Shown: in pieces, positions 35,066 to 47,230 of the stretch | Numbering within the stretch: position 1 is the first letter of the stretch | How the letters are laid out: the number at the start of each line of letters is the position of its first letter | NCBI GenBank assembly: GCA_963920635.1 | Contig: OY987298.1 | Span: 123,079,735-123,143,734, forward strand | Reading direction: 5' to 3' | Source: Pseudeuparius sepicola | Lineage: Eukaryota > Arthropoda > Insecta > Coleoptera > Anthribidae | Length of the DNA stretch: 64,000 nt | Notes under the pieces: model-generated | Database searches by the model: none | What the model saw: the letters and a program-made list of their open reading frames with translations, nothing else | What the model was told of the DNA's origin: nothing | Program-made: the position numbers and the translations under genes

Positions 35066-35643
35066 CTCAAATCCCCATATACAAAGTTTGAACCAAAAAA
35101 ATATACAAAGGAGTTCTACACGGTAGTGTCAAAGTTGAAGAAGATAGGAATTTACGGGTCAAGAGCGCCTTGGAATTATTGAAAAACTGTGAGTACCTAG
35201 AGAAGTGCTGAATTTTTAAAACTTTATATCTACGGGTCAAGAATTATTGATAAACTGTTAGTAGATGCGCATCAGAAGAGCAGAATTCTTTATAATTTTA
35301 TACGGGTCAACACTGTCAACAGCGCCCTGGAATTATTGAAAAACTGTTGCAGAAGTGATTTATTTTTTCAGATACTAACACTCAACAAGTAGAAACTATT
35401 TAAATTATTGGACTTTTCTCGACAAAGCCACCGTCTAACATGATATATTTTCCTATGCGTTTCCTGTTGTCGCGCGCCACCCGCACTCATCTGTACTTAC
35501 CGATTGGCAGGCTTCTATAATTATTTTTAGAGGTAGTTCGCTTATAATTTCTAAGGCGGTTTTGACATGGTATGGTTTTGAGATGGCACAGAGAAAAACA
35601 TCCTGTTAACCAAGTCAGGTAATTCCATGGCACACTAGTACTT
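35066..35643 (+). repeat. Foldback repeat, family 3 copy 2 (diverged)
   Basis: Shares AAATCCCCATATACAAAG/TTTGAACCAAAAAAATATAC and the GCGTTTCCTGTTGTCG...GGCAGGCTTCT block with 29510-30262, in the same order. TTATTGAAAAACTG recurs about three times internally. It adjoins the truncated end of the Penelope-like element. Confidence 0.6.
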
Positions 35644-36586
35644 ATGAGTGTTTCTGGGTGTCCTACTGAATGCTATTATTGTGTCAGGTAAGAAATAAAA
35701 AAGTCTATAGATGGTTTTAGTTAAAATTGGGGGTTTAAGAAAATCGCCGCCGACCCTGGATTTGCATTTTGATAACGTTAGGAAGATCAAAGGAAACGAT
35801 TTTTGGGGGCCCCAGATATATATTTCCAAAAATAAATTTTTAGGAATTTGTGTAATAATTATTATAAAAAAGACGCACTGTGTGTTGCCTTTTGGAACAC
35901 ACTGAAGGTATATATTTGTTTAGAGAGGAATAATTTCCCCCTGCATGATTAAATCGATTTATACATTTATCATAGTGCCATGAAAACGTCCCCTTGACAA
36001 ACCTGTTGATGATTATGAAGCGTGCCGTAGTTCCACACTTCAACATTAGCACGCATAGCATTTTTCTGTTTGCTTTTTCCAGTAATAAACGTCCCAAACT
36101 TATCTTAACGATCTCCCACGCCGACATATTGCCCGGACGCACGGCCCCTGGAAACTGACTCCTTGAAACTCCTCCTTAATGGTCTCTTATCGCGTGAAAA
36201 TGCTGTAAATTGTAAATCTACTCGAATCGTAAAAAATCCCCTCGCCGAGGGCCGGCACTTTGTTCCCTCTCCCCCAATCTTAATAACGCCATTCCCATGC
36301 CAGATATGCGAAGTTTAAAGTATCGCACGCTCATAAAAAAGGCCGGGAAGTGGCAATCCTTCAAACCTAATCCATCAATTTATCCTTATCATGGGAAAGG
36401 ACCGGGGAGGGAACGATAACTGGGCGAATAAAACTTCAGGCATGACCGCAGGGAAAATAATAATAATAATAATACCTAATAAACAAAAACGCGAGCTTCA
36501 TAAAATAAAAACAAACAACAAATGTAGAAAGACCATTATAGCCAACCTCGAATTCTAAATTATAAACACCGTGAACGGGGAATTAT
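35644..36586. other. Spacer with a GC-richer island at about 36140-36450
   Basis: Open frames at 35635-36142 overlap on opposite strands and show no family. The island (CCCCTCGCCGAGGGCCGGCAC onward) is non-repetitive and may be regulatory. A short AAT repeat lies near 36455. Confidence 0.35.
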
Positions 36587-36974
36587 CATTGAATTGACAG
36601 GTAGATGTAAGGAGTGTAGAGAGAGAAACTGGCAGCCAAACTTGAGTAAGTGAAGCAGTAAATAAATCAGCTCATTCCGGCACAAACCACATAACACAAC
36701 ATAGGTAAAACATCAAACTATTTGTCCTACCTTCTATTTTTTGTGTTCTGTGTTTCAAACGAGTTCCGTTGTCAAACGTCATTTTCCTTCCGTCCCAATA
36801 ATAATTATTCTATTTATATTTGATTTGAGTTCGTGTCGTGGTGGTAGTTTCGTATAAAACGGCGTTGAGTTTAATTAGTCGTTGTTTGGTTTAATATTTT
36901 TGGATCAGAGAGAAAATTTAATTTATAGCTATGTGGCTATATTCTCTCTGTTTTAGTTGTAGATTACAAAAAAG

Positions 36975-37393
36975 ATGGTCAACTCATGTTATGTATTTTG
37001 ATGTACCAAACGGAGCGGAAAGAATAAAAATGGTTGGGTTTCTTTTCATTCGTAAGTCTAATAATTAAGGTTTAAAAATCTTCTTTGCTAATAACTTTGC
37101 AGTTTTCTAAGAGATAAGGTGATGTTAGGGACAAGTGGATTGCAGCAATAAAAAGGGAAAATTTTGTACCGTCTACAATAATTATTTACTTGCATTGTAG
37201 ACAACATTTTATTGAGAGCGATTTCATAGAGAATTTTGGGCAAGGCAAACTTGAAAAGTATGCAATTACTACAGTTTTTTATTTTCCAAGTCATCTTATG
37301 CTAGAAACTCTATCAAGGGGAAAACTGGCAAAATATTGTGCTAATGAACCTCTTCGTCGTCAAAGATGGAAATTGAGGTTCTGGTCACTTTAA
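36975..37393 (+). pseudogene. THAP-domain fragment in P-like element copy 1
   Basis: The frame starts MVNSCYVF, then a stop replaces the expected glycine, then CTKRSGKN up to a donor (TTCATTC|gtaagtc). After a small intron the domain continues with CRQHFIESDFIENFGQGKL and AITTVFYFPSHL, matching the C..H and AVPT.F.FP signatures of THAP zinc fingers. The domain would bind transposon ends. Stops and shifts make this copy dead. The transposase catalytic region is not present. Confidence 0.68.
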
Positions 37394-37597
37394 TAAGGTC
37401 CTTATTTGTCATTCTTTTTGTTAGATGCCTGAACATTAAAAATTATATACCTAAAAATATGTAAAAGCTACATGTCTTAGATGTTTTTCCTATTAAATAG
37501 AATTTTAAAATTAATAAATCCGTTAAGATAAGTAATTAAAGATTAAAATGTACACCTTATCCTAGATATTTTTTCGCATTTATTTTAAAATAAACTT

Positions 37598-38181
37598 TTT
37601 CTTGAAATCGGCAGTGAAGTGTCCCAAAATCGTCATTAAAAGCTCAGAAATCGGCACTGAAGTAACCCATTATTGTATACGATTTTTTCAATAAGTAGGC
37701 CTTGGCGAGATGTAAACATCAAACGTCATACGCGGAGCCACGCCCGTCAAAAATGACCAAATATTCAAAACCCGGCCAATAAAGGCCCATTTAACTATTC
37801 GTACACATTGCGAAATTGTTACCTATAGCAGAGCATCTATCAGTATTAATATTTTAGTAGGTTTGAATATCAATAGATTTGTTGTGGAGGCTGCACAAGA
37901 AGCAGCAGTTTGGTTTTTCTGTACGAAGGTGCCGAGTCTTGTCTTACTTGACGATCGTCAAACTCAAGCAACGTATAGTAGGTTCATGGATCCCTTATTC
38001 TTATTTTCTTGCCTAATAAAACTTTTTTTCCGATTTAAAAAAAAATATATGTACCTAGGCACTGAAGTTCTTTTTATTACTCGTGTGGTTTATTTGCCTC
38101 GGCCAGAGGCCTCGGCAACTAAATTCCAGATGAGTCATAAAAAGTTGAACTTCAGTGCCTTGGTACTTAAATAAGTATTAT
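37598..38181 (-). repeat. Repeat nested in the P-like element
   Basis: Absent from the otherwise matching copy at 62048, so it is a later insertion. It resembles 26226-26700 in reverse. GGCACTGAAGT-type motifs recur at about 37611, 37653, 38058 and, inverted, 38152. Ends are weak inverted repeats. Confidence 0.65.
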
Positions 38182-38488
38182 TTTGGAATTTGTATTTTAT
38201 TTCTGTGCAATTTTTACATGCGATTTTGGTTATATTCAAAATGCTGTTGAAAACATCGAATTGAACTAGGAAAAAATTGCCAAACATGCCCATTAAATTC
38301 GCGCATTAATATGCAACATCCCTTTATACATCCTTTGCCTGAATCACCTGACACGTTCATTACGCGTCCTTGTCTAACTTATTGCCATTTGTAACCTACC
38401 TATCTCTCTCTAGAGTTGGCTGCCCCAAACACAATGAAAATCACACCTGTGCGACTTCCATAGTACTTATCAATTCGATAGGAATTAT

Positions 38489-39298
38489 TATCCAGCAGTT
38501 TTCTTATCTTACGGAAGTAGTGGCTGACTGCGCGAATCCAATGGTACCAGCGACTGGCGAATAGTGTTGATTCGAATTTGACAAGATTTTCAGGAAACTC
38601 GTGATTTAGTTCGAAAGCTAAAACGTTTAATCGGAGCTTCCACCTTCGTTTCCAAAGCATTCATCTGTGATTCAACTAGTTCCGAATTCATATCGTTATT
38701 GAATAATAAGCCTCCAACTCGGGGTATTTTCCGGCGAGGGGTCGGCCCTGGGGGAAAACTTTCAAATATTCAAATCGCGAAGATAGGACGGGCGGCAAGT
38801 CCCAGGTGTTTGCCGCAGGTTTTCAATAACTACTTTGTTCGGAATTCCCGGAATTACATTCGGAAGCTCCCTTGGAGCCCGGAACGCCTCCGTGGCCATG
38901 GCCCGGGGCTTGTATACGACCCAAAAATCCTCAATTTCTGATCAGGAGGTGAATAAATATAAATACCAGTAGTAATAAGTAACATTTTAGTGGTTGTAGG
39001 TAGCTATTGGTTCGGTTGACTGCTCTATACTATACTGTGGCCGCTGCATTGTGTTTTTAAGTTTCACTCTATTAAGCGATTCTAGTTTAAGATATTGTCT
39101 CCTCATCTATATTTACTCCATTATAGAAGAAAAAGGTTTAGGTGGGTACTTCTTGGCTACAAATGATTATGGACCCATAAGTAATAAAGAAAAAAATTAC
39201 CACCAGTTGACATTCGTAATTCAATTTCAAACGACAAATGGTCGTATATTATAGAGCAACATTATATGAAAGAAAGTTGTTTGCAAGGAAAAAGTATA
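38489..39298. other. Spacer with a GC-richer island at about 38715-38935
   Basis: The island (GGCGAGGGGTCGGCCC... TCCGTGGCCATGGCCCGGGG) is unlike the surrounding AT-rich sequence. A frame crosses it, but without a recognisable family. Candidate regulatory island. Confidence 0.35.
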
Positions 39299-40449
39299 TA
39301 CAGGGTGTAACTGAATTGATGGTCAAAAATGAAACCACGTATTCTTGGAGTCAAAATAAGAGCACTTCTTCATATATTTTTTTCTCTTACGGGCCATAGT
39401 TTTTTTTATACAAAGCGTAGAAGTTTAGAGAAAAATACTCATATTTCTTAGTATCTCTAGAAGTATGCGAGATATTTTCTTTAAACATGGCGTGTCACAT
39501 GAGCCGATGAGCTGTCAAATTTAAGGTTAATGATATGAAGCTTCTGAGGCTCCCAGTTGCGGAGATACAGGGTGGTAATAAAATTAATTAATTCCGAAAA
39601 ATATGAATACCCTGTATAATCGCATTTTTTAAATTTGTTTTGTATGGTAAATTCAATGGTTAACAAGAAGTATCTCTTAGTATTTTTTCATATTCTCAGC
39701 CGTTTCTTAATTATTTTCAAAGAACGGCAATGCTGCAATAAACAAGTCATTTTAAGAATAAATCTAACAATCTGTGTCAATTAAACTTGGCATTATTTGA
39801 ATCATTTGACTGATATGAATCAATTGACTGATATGCACTTTTGCTATGGACTTGCCAATGGCAATAATAAACATGCGAAAACGCATATGCGTGTATTGAC
39901 ATTTAATAATTTAATTTCTAATAGCATTACGTTTCTTTTATTGTCGTTTTTGCTTTTGTATTTTGTTAAATAAAGTTTAATTGACATCCACAGATTGCAT
40001 TGACTATTGTTCATTGCAGCATTGCCGTTCTTTGAAAATAATTAAGAAACGGCTGCGAATATGAAAAAATACTAAGAGATACTTTTTGTCAACCATTCTA
40101 TTCAGCACTCAAAACGAATTTAAAAAATGCGATTATACAGGGTATTCATATTTTTCTGAACTAATTAATTTTAATAACACCCTGTATCTCCGCAACTGGG
40201 AGCCTCAGAAGCTTCATGTCAACCTTCATTTTGACGGCTCATCTGCTCATGTGACACACCAAGTTTGAAGAAAATATCTCGTATAATTCTAGAGGTACTA
40301 AGAAATATGTGTATTTTTCTGCAAACTTCTACGCTCTGTATAAAAAAACTATGGGCCGTAGGAGAAAAAAATATATGAAGAAGTGCCCTTATTTTGACTC
40401 CAAGAATACGTGGTTTCATTTTTGACCATCAGTTCAGTTACACCCTGTA
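39299..40449. mobile_element. Palindromic TA-target element, family 1 copy B
   Basis: Starts TACAGGGTGTAACTGAATTG and ends with its near reverse complement, with arms of about 500 bases. Same family and same end-to-end layout as 17143-18384. TA at both ends. The two short open frames inside are mirror images of each other. Confidence 0.85.
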
Positions 40450-42399
40450 TAAATACAAAATCATGGCCATCTATAAAAAAATGTATTATTTTCTTCATTA
40501 CTTGCAGTTAAAAACTCTAAAACTGAGACTAAGTGGTTTGATTGATTTAATTTAAAATACCATACCAAGCACATTCTGCATACTTTTATGTGTAAGAAGC
40601 CGTTCACAAAGTGCCTGAAGAAAGGCCATTTTTACTTTAGGTAACTAGTAGGCAAGTAAAATAGGTTGTAAAGTCGCGATTTTTATTGATTTCTAGAATT
40701 TTTATAGTTCGATATTCTCTAACAAAATTTGGTACAGTTTTTGATGATCTATATCTTCAAAAAAACTCGATCAAAATCGGATGATCAATCCAGATTTTAT
40801 GGGGTGTTACGGTTTGAAGTGGGTCACACTGTAGACTATTAAAATCGATAGAAAAATGAAAAGTTATCAGAGACTAACTGCTATTGGGTAACCTGGAGTT
40901 GAATCTTGGCACCGAACCAAAAATTGTATTACATGTCCCATAATTTGATGCGAAGAACACCTGGTTTTAAATTTGAATTAAAAATAAATTAACTAATACA
41001 AGAAACATTTGCGAATACGCTGCGTGTAAAATAGATTTATGTCACCTAGCGAGATCATTGAGTCGAGATTCGCTAAATTTCTGGCACGCGGACCATATAT
41101 GCTTGCCTGCTCCTTATACTGTATTGCTACATTTGCAATCCCTGTGTTGTGTATTTTCTGCTTTGTTTTGTCTCGGGTTGACTTTACCATAGCATCGTTA
41201 AATAGCTTACAAGAATTTGCGAGTGACTCTTCATGTTCATCTGTAAATACCATCTCTAAATTATCTTATGTTATTTCCTAGAAATTTTCCTGGACATGGC
41301 CCACATAGCGTCCGCCGAGTCAGCACCAGAGAAATGGATTTCTCTGGTCAGCACACTAATATCGGAAGGCGTTCGTTTCGCAGTATAGACCGCATCATGC
41401 TGTACGTCCTGCAATACTCTCGTATAACCCACCTACGAAATACCGATCCAATTTCGGATGAGGCAGCCTGGCTGCCTCAGCAGCCCGAATTCCAATATTA
41501 TATTCTTATATATTAAGTGAAGCTGGCAAGCCAACTAGGCAATATGAACTGGTCAAAGATTGGTTAAATTTTGTAATAACTATGCGACAAGTAATCTTGT
41601 CATTATTAACTAACTGGCAATGCCGCAAATCATGTAAATATGACGATTGTTACATTCTCAAGAAGAATCACGTTTTCCACGAACTGAGCATGCTTTTCCA
41701 TGAACTGCGCATGCCTGGGAGAAAGGAGTCAAACTTGAATCCCTGCCACTAGCTCCTTGTTGCTGCGCCCTCAAGGAGTTTGCAGTATCTCGAGAGGGAT
41801 GGAATTTTGCTTGGGACTGGAGAGCTCACTAAATGGTGTATTGTTTAGCTAATACCTATAACTTAGCTATGATAGGTCTGCTCGACTTTTGTACACTTGT
41901 AGGAGACAACACAGAAAGTGTTGTAGTTCAGTCTCAAAATTTCGCTATTCCTACGATGTACCTTTGCGTGAAAAAGTAACCAAAGTTTTTAAGAGCTGGA
42001 TTTCGATATAACAAGTTTCTTGGGTTCCAGGTATTTTAGAAGTTCTCGATTGCTTTTAGTATATCTACCCACACTTCTTATGTAGGTAGATCCACAGTTT
42101 TATTTGCATCCGCAGTTTTATTTGTTCCAACCATATTCAATACAGAAACCATTTGTTACGAATGGTGAATTATAAGAGCGAATGGTGAAGTATAAGAGTA
42201 TAATTAATAATATAGAGGTTAGTTTGGAGCTACAAGATTCGGCCTCAGATTTGAAGAAATTGGTGGGGTTGGATGCAAGCATGTTAACCTATTTCTTTCT
42301 GTTATGAAACCATGGACGAAGCTCTTTCCTATTAAGCCAGAAAAGTCGGATGGATTGAGGACATCTTGGTTTTGTATAAAATTTAGCAACTTTCGTGAC
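40450..42399. other. Unassigned region with a minor open frame
   Basis: The minus-strand frame 40993-41253 (MVFTDEHEESLANSCKLF...) has reasonable composition, and a plus-strand frame overlaps it. I recognise no domain. Short palindromes CCAGAGAAATGGATTTCTCTGG and GAGGCAGCCTGGCTGCCTC lie at about 41324 and 41459. A frame at 42219-42401 is likewise unassigned. Confidence 0.35.
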
Positions 42400-42690
42400 A
42401 TGGCCGAAGGCCATGTTTACATTTCTTTCTTCGGCCGATTAAGGGCCCCCCACTAGCCGCACAATATCTCAAATAAAGTAGCCAAATCATCTGGGGGCTT
42501 TGTCGGGCTTTATTTACGGCCGCATCCGGATTTTTCATGATTTACCGCCCACCGGCCGCCGGCACATTTATCAGGTCGCCCTCGGCCGTTATTAAGTGAC
42601 TACCCCGAGCGGGGGTCAAGGGGGACTTTTGCCCTCAAAGGCGGAAGGAATGGGGTGAGGTTGGGGGTGGGGTATAGGAGGGAGGCGCTA
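42400..42690. promoter_or_regulatory. GC-richer non-coding island
   Basis: Begins GACATGGCCGAAGGCC and continues through CGGCCGCCGGCACATTTATC and CCTCGGCCGTTATTAAGTG. Non-repetitive and without a supported frame; it contrasts sharply with flanking AT-rich DNA. Confidence 0.35.
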
Positions 42691-42904
42691 TGCCCATCGG
42701 TGGTGCAGCAATGATTATGGACCTACTACTTACATTACAAATTTTTAAATGTTTAGTCAAGAAGTGAAAAGAGAATAGCAGAATAGCCTGTATGCGGGTA
42801 GGAAATGCGAAATTTAAAAGAGAGTTTTGTAATATGAATGGTATCTACCTATTTATGGAATTCGTTTACAAAGCACTTTTGGGAGACTTTTGAGACTTTA
42901 TTTT

Positions 42905-43240
42905 ATTCATATAATCATCCTAATGATGCTAAGTCTGAGACTTAATCATCTCCTGATCCTGATGATGCTAACATGGTTAGCGAAACGCGCGTCGAGTGCA
43001 AAAACAAAGTTTTGGTGTGTGGAGTTAAGCAAAAGAAGTATATAGGTAGATCTGTTAAAAACAATTTTAACTTACTTCGATTTTTACACGTTGTTTTTAA
43101 CACTACCCAACACTACCATAGTCTATAATATATAAATATGCACATTCATCCATATTATGAATTTTTGGTTAGAGAAACGCGCGTTGAATGCAAAAACAAA
43201 GTTTTGGTGTGTGGAGTTAAGCAAAAGAAGTATTTTCTAA
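42905..43240 (+). mobile_element. Penelope-like terminal-repeat fragments (locus C)
   Basis: The segment GAAACGCGCGT..A.TGCAAA, continuing CAAAGTTTTGGTGTGTGGAG, occurs at about 42982-43040 and again at about 43173-43230. Only the first copy keeps a full hammerhead core. No RT frame is nearby, so this is a terminal-repeat remnant or solo piece. Confidence 0.5.
42950..43000 (+). ncRNA. Hammerhead ribozyme motif (locus C)
   Basis: CTGATGA at 42959, stem II GCTAA-CATGG-TTAGC, GAAA at 42982, a self-complementary CGCGCG, then TC. Stem I is weak (TC/GA). The layout agrees with the other two hammerheads in this window. Confidence 0.62.
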
Positions 43241-45750
43241 GTGCCAAAGGTTCCTGATTCCCAACTTAAAATCTACCTCTAATTGTTTTATAGTGGCAAT
43301 CTTAAAGATGCCGAACCTTATCAAGCCCCTGACTTTATTTACTTAGGATTTCTGTTATTCGGATTTTCCCAGAAACTACGTGCAGTCTTTAATCCAGAAA
43401 CTTTTGTACCTATTTATAGATTCTATTAAAGAACAACTCTAGCAGAAAATTAGAAACCCCTCTTGTAAGTTTGTACGTCCTTTATATTTAAAAGAGTTTG
43501 GAAGTAAAGACGTAGCGTTTTGTATAAAACCAGGACTTACTTAAAGTTACTAAGTAGATAAATATCTTGATCTGGAATAAAATATTAATATTTCAAATAA
43601 TGCTCCTGTAATTCATGGGAACATCAATTTAGTTTATCCTATTATTACGTGCATATTATTTGGGCAAATATAATACACGAAAAAAACATACGTTTACATA
43701 ACACTTTGATGTTTCAAACCGTATATACCTACATATTATTAAGTTACTTCTTTTGTTGTTTGCAGTTCCTTTGTTATATGATCCAACTACTTTATGCAAT
43801 ATGCCGCCGTCAACATTATAAATGTATTTATTATTTTAGGAGAGCACTTCCAGAGTGATTTATTACTAGCTCTAAAGTGCAACTATACGAGAGCGCGATC
43901 AATTTGTCTCTTTCTGGATTACGCAAAATGAGAACTTGAGGAGCATTTCACGATTTTAACACAGTACCAAGTTTGCCAATACACAGGGCGACACAGGCAG
44001 AAATAAGTGCCAACATTTTAGCCACGTATATTATTTATCTTATCAAAAGGAACACACTTTTTTTTTAATTATATTTTCCAAACCTCAATTTTTTTCCAGT
44101 ATTTTCCCATTAAAATAATACTGAAAAAAACGCCAAAGTAACGCATGTGAATTTTTGGTGATTTACTATATTCATATTTTTTGCTAGCCTCCTGACGGTT
44201 AGGCATGAATTATTTAAAAATAGTTGTGTTACCCGCGTTCGGAGTTAGGTGCGGAAATATTTTAATTCACTATTGTGATATTAGTTTAAGGCGAAATCCA
44301 TAGAAACTGTCTTCCGGACTTCAGGCTCGTAGGAAGTAGGTATTGTCTTACCTCAAATATTCGCTCATCGCATATTATTTGTCCTGTTGTACCAGCACTT
44401 TGAGAAAACGGATATTTCGCATCGCTGTAAATGTTGCAAATTATTCTAGCATTAACATTCGTAGTGTAATAGATAGGCTTTACAGCAAAAATACATCAAA
44501 AGTTTTTTTATTATTACGTATATGCTATTACTTAGTCAACCAAGAGTTTCCCAAATTATTTGAAAAAATTGTTGCTTTGACGTTGAATATAATCTAGTAT
44601 TACGACACCTAAAGATTCATTTCTAAATAAATAAAGTTTATTTTGCGTTTTACGCCCTATATAGCGATTATGTCAGATAGGTATAGAACAACTTATATAG
44701 CAGTTAATATACAGGTATGTGGTATATAGAAACATGACAGTTTGAATAATCAACTTCACTGCCTTCTCATTAGATATAACTTTGTGTGCATATGGAATTA
44801 GATAATTTTACACTTCCGAGTTAAAGCAAGTAGAATTCCCTAATATTCAGAAATAATGGAGTGCATATGAGATACGCGAAGTATACTGTTAACGACGCCT
44901 GAAGTTTAACTTCACTCGAAATTGTTAAATTTTAATGCTTAAGTAAGTTTCCAACATTTTAATGGCCTGTTTGGGACCCGGTGCTTATTAATTCACCTCG
45001 ACATTAACCATTTTACTACAGCTTCAATGAGTCAATGAAAGCGTACGATTGCTGAAGGAGGCAACTTTGGATACTGGGCAAGAATTTGATATTGCAATAA
45101 ATTATCTCGACTAGATTCTGTTGCAACAAATATTTTACATAAAAAAATTGAAATATTTCGCGTATGAAATTAATTGCTAGGGGTAATAAATTAGTATTGT
45201 CATAATATGCCGTTTAAAGTTTCTCTTAGAAATATTCTCAAATTGCGTCGTAAGCAAGATCCATATCCAAAATAAAAATGTGGTCTTGATATTTTTCTCT
45301 GTGTACCTTTCTAGATCTTATCTGGCGCAAAACCCAAATCCGGCTCATAGTGTTGCTTTATCCATAATTCATTTTTACGATAAAAATAAAGATATTATAG
45401 TCGAATCATATCCGACGTAATCCGGTTTATCAAAATTTATTCTCGGCCCTATACATAATTTACAGATTATATCGCTCGATTGCGCGCTCTCTTGTAAAAT
45501 TGCCAAAAATCCAGAAACATAAAATCCTGTAGAGGCGTCCCGCCGCGCTGAATCTCCAGTTTTATTCCGGTGCGGCGATTCAAATTGCACTTTAATTCAG
45601 TTTGCAAAAAAGAAGGGAACAATGCACTGCGAAGTAATCTATGCGGGGAGCCAGTGGGACATTTTTTGCGTTGTTTGGAATATTTTTCCAATGCTTGTTT
45701 TATGTGTGTTCTCAAAATATGAAATAGGTGTTTCTGAAAAATAGACTAGT
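43241..45750. other. Long AT-rich spacer, nothing recognised
   Basis: Only short, low-complexity open frames. No inverted ends, tRNA or recognisable protein found in about 2.5 kb. Confidence 0.45.
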
Positions 45751-45751
45751 A

Positions 45752-47228
45752 CACAGTAAAAAATCCGGTGTTAAATTTGACATGAAAAGTGGTCTATATA
45801 AGTCCAAACCATATCTGGTTAATTTTACACCTTCTTTTTTGGTAAATTTCACCAAATGTTTTGGTGAAAATAAGAACTATGCTGGTGTGAATGTTTAGCA
45901 CGGCATTGTGTAAGATTAACACCGTGTTGTGTAACTTTAATACGCAATTTGGTCAAAATGGTGTAATTTAATTTATTTGGTATTCCCATTTTCTTCTTCT
46001 TTCTCTCTTATAATTTTACATATACCTACTTTATTTTAAAGAAATTTCAAATGTCATTGATATGTTCAAATTAAGGAAATGTGTTATTTGTAAAAATAAA
46101 ATAAAACTAAAAGATAAAGAAGCTGTATAATTGTATATGAACCAGGCATATACTATGTGCTTGGTCTTCAATTTAAAATACATAAAAATATCAACATTTT
46201 CTTTCTTAAAGCTTTAAATAAATATTCATTCTCACAGCCAAAAATATTTGGTTAATATAAAAAAGTTAGATATATTATAATATTCGTAAGAAAAGTGTAT
46301 ACCTAACCACAAACACAAGAAATGCTTTATGTTATAGGATGCGTCCAAACTATATTTCGTACAAATTCTCATACAATGTACTTAAGTAACTGTCATCTTA
46401 CAGAATTCTCTATGTGAGATAAAAAGAAGCTTCAAACGTTGCGACAGCCATTTAGTTAGATAGGCCCATTCTCACAAGCACAAGCAGGTCCCAACCAAAG
46501 ATCATGATATCTTTGTCCCAACTAAGTCGGAGCCAATCAGCAGGCATCAAAACAATTAGAACAGTCAGATAACTTAAAATCCTTCAATTATGTTCACGAC
46601 TGGTTCCTTATTCCGGTGAGAACAAACTCATATTAACACAGTCAATGAGTATAGGTTATAAGGGCTATCACCTCGTCTATCACACAGTACCTTTCGTCGT
46701 CGCATCTGCATATTCGCCTTCGTTTTAATCCATCTGACTTCACTTTGAAAGTTTACTTCACATAACAACACCATTTTTGTACTATCGGCCTGTAGAATCA
46801 CTTTTATATACCTATTATACGAGCCACGCGGTCGGGTCACGCACGTCACACAAACTGATAAGCTCCGTCGCGCACCACGTTCGACAAACAACTGATGCGA
46901 TGGCTTCGATTGCCTAAGATTTTACACCCATAACTGGTGAAACGACTTCCCCCTCTCCTCTATTTAACACGAAATTGTGTTAATACGTTCAATGTAATAC
47001 CGGTTAGTGTTAAGGAATACCGAATGGTGTTAAAGAACACCGGGTAGTGTTAAAAATATAAAAAAATTACACCCCTAAGTGTTAAAATTAACGAATTTGT
47101 TGTAGTGTGAATTTCACCAAATGAGGTTTGGTTAAGATATTTGGAATCCACCAATTTTCGTGTCAATTTTTCACCAAATTTCTTTCACCACTTACACGAA
47201 GAGGATTTACACCGATTTTTTTACTGTG
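45752..47228 (-). mobile_element. CACAGTAAAA-type element, copy B
   Basis: Inverted copy of the element at 21776-23345. Ends CACAGTAAAAAATCCGGTG and its partner ...CACCGATTTTTTTACTGTG, with TA on both sides (45750-45751 and 47229-47230), pointing to a TA-target superfamily. ACACC/GGTGT palindromes cluster at both ends (45855-45965 and 46965-47060). Confidence 0.8.
46691..46774 (-). pseudogene. Exon-like frame inside element copy B
   Basis: Counterpart of 22196-22280: MVLLCEVNFQSEVRWIKT, then one base is missing so the frame changes. The donor-like AAAG|gtactg is retained. Better conserved than a random interior would need to be. Confidence 0.35.
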
Positions 47229-47230
47229 TA

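Larger units (their letters stand above)
36587..38480 (+). mobile_element. P-like DNA transposon, non-autonomous, copy 1
   Basis: Flanked by an exact 8-bp duplication GGAATTAT (36579-36586 and 38481-38488). The ends CATTGAATTGACAGGTA and TACTTATCAATTCGATA are imperfect inverted repeats. It carries a decayed THAP domain near its left part. An 8-bp duplication, CA-type ends and an N-terminal THAP domain together fit the P superfamily. It matches 62048-63393 throughout, apart from an approximately 580-base insertion at 37598-38181. Confidence 0.8.

Noticed and set aside
39481..40268. Paired open frames (about 60 residues) in opposite directions
   Set aside because: Arm shadows of the palindromic element at 39299-40449.
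40993..41253. Transposase fragment suggested by TDEHEESLAN
   Set aside because: Resemblance to pogo/jerky-type N-termini was only impressionistic and no catalytic or helix-turn-helix motif follows.
46628..46891. 87-residue frame as a complete protein
   Set aside because: Its N-terminal part is out of frame with the conserved peptide in the other element copy; only the short exon-like piece is shared.
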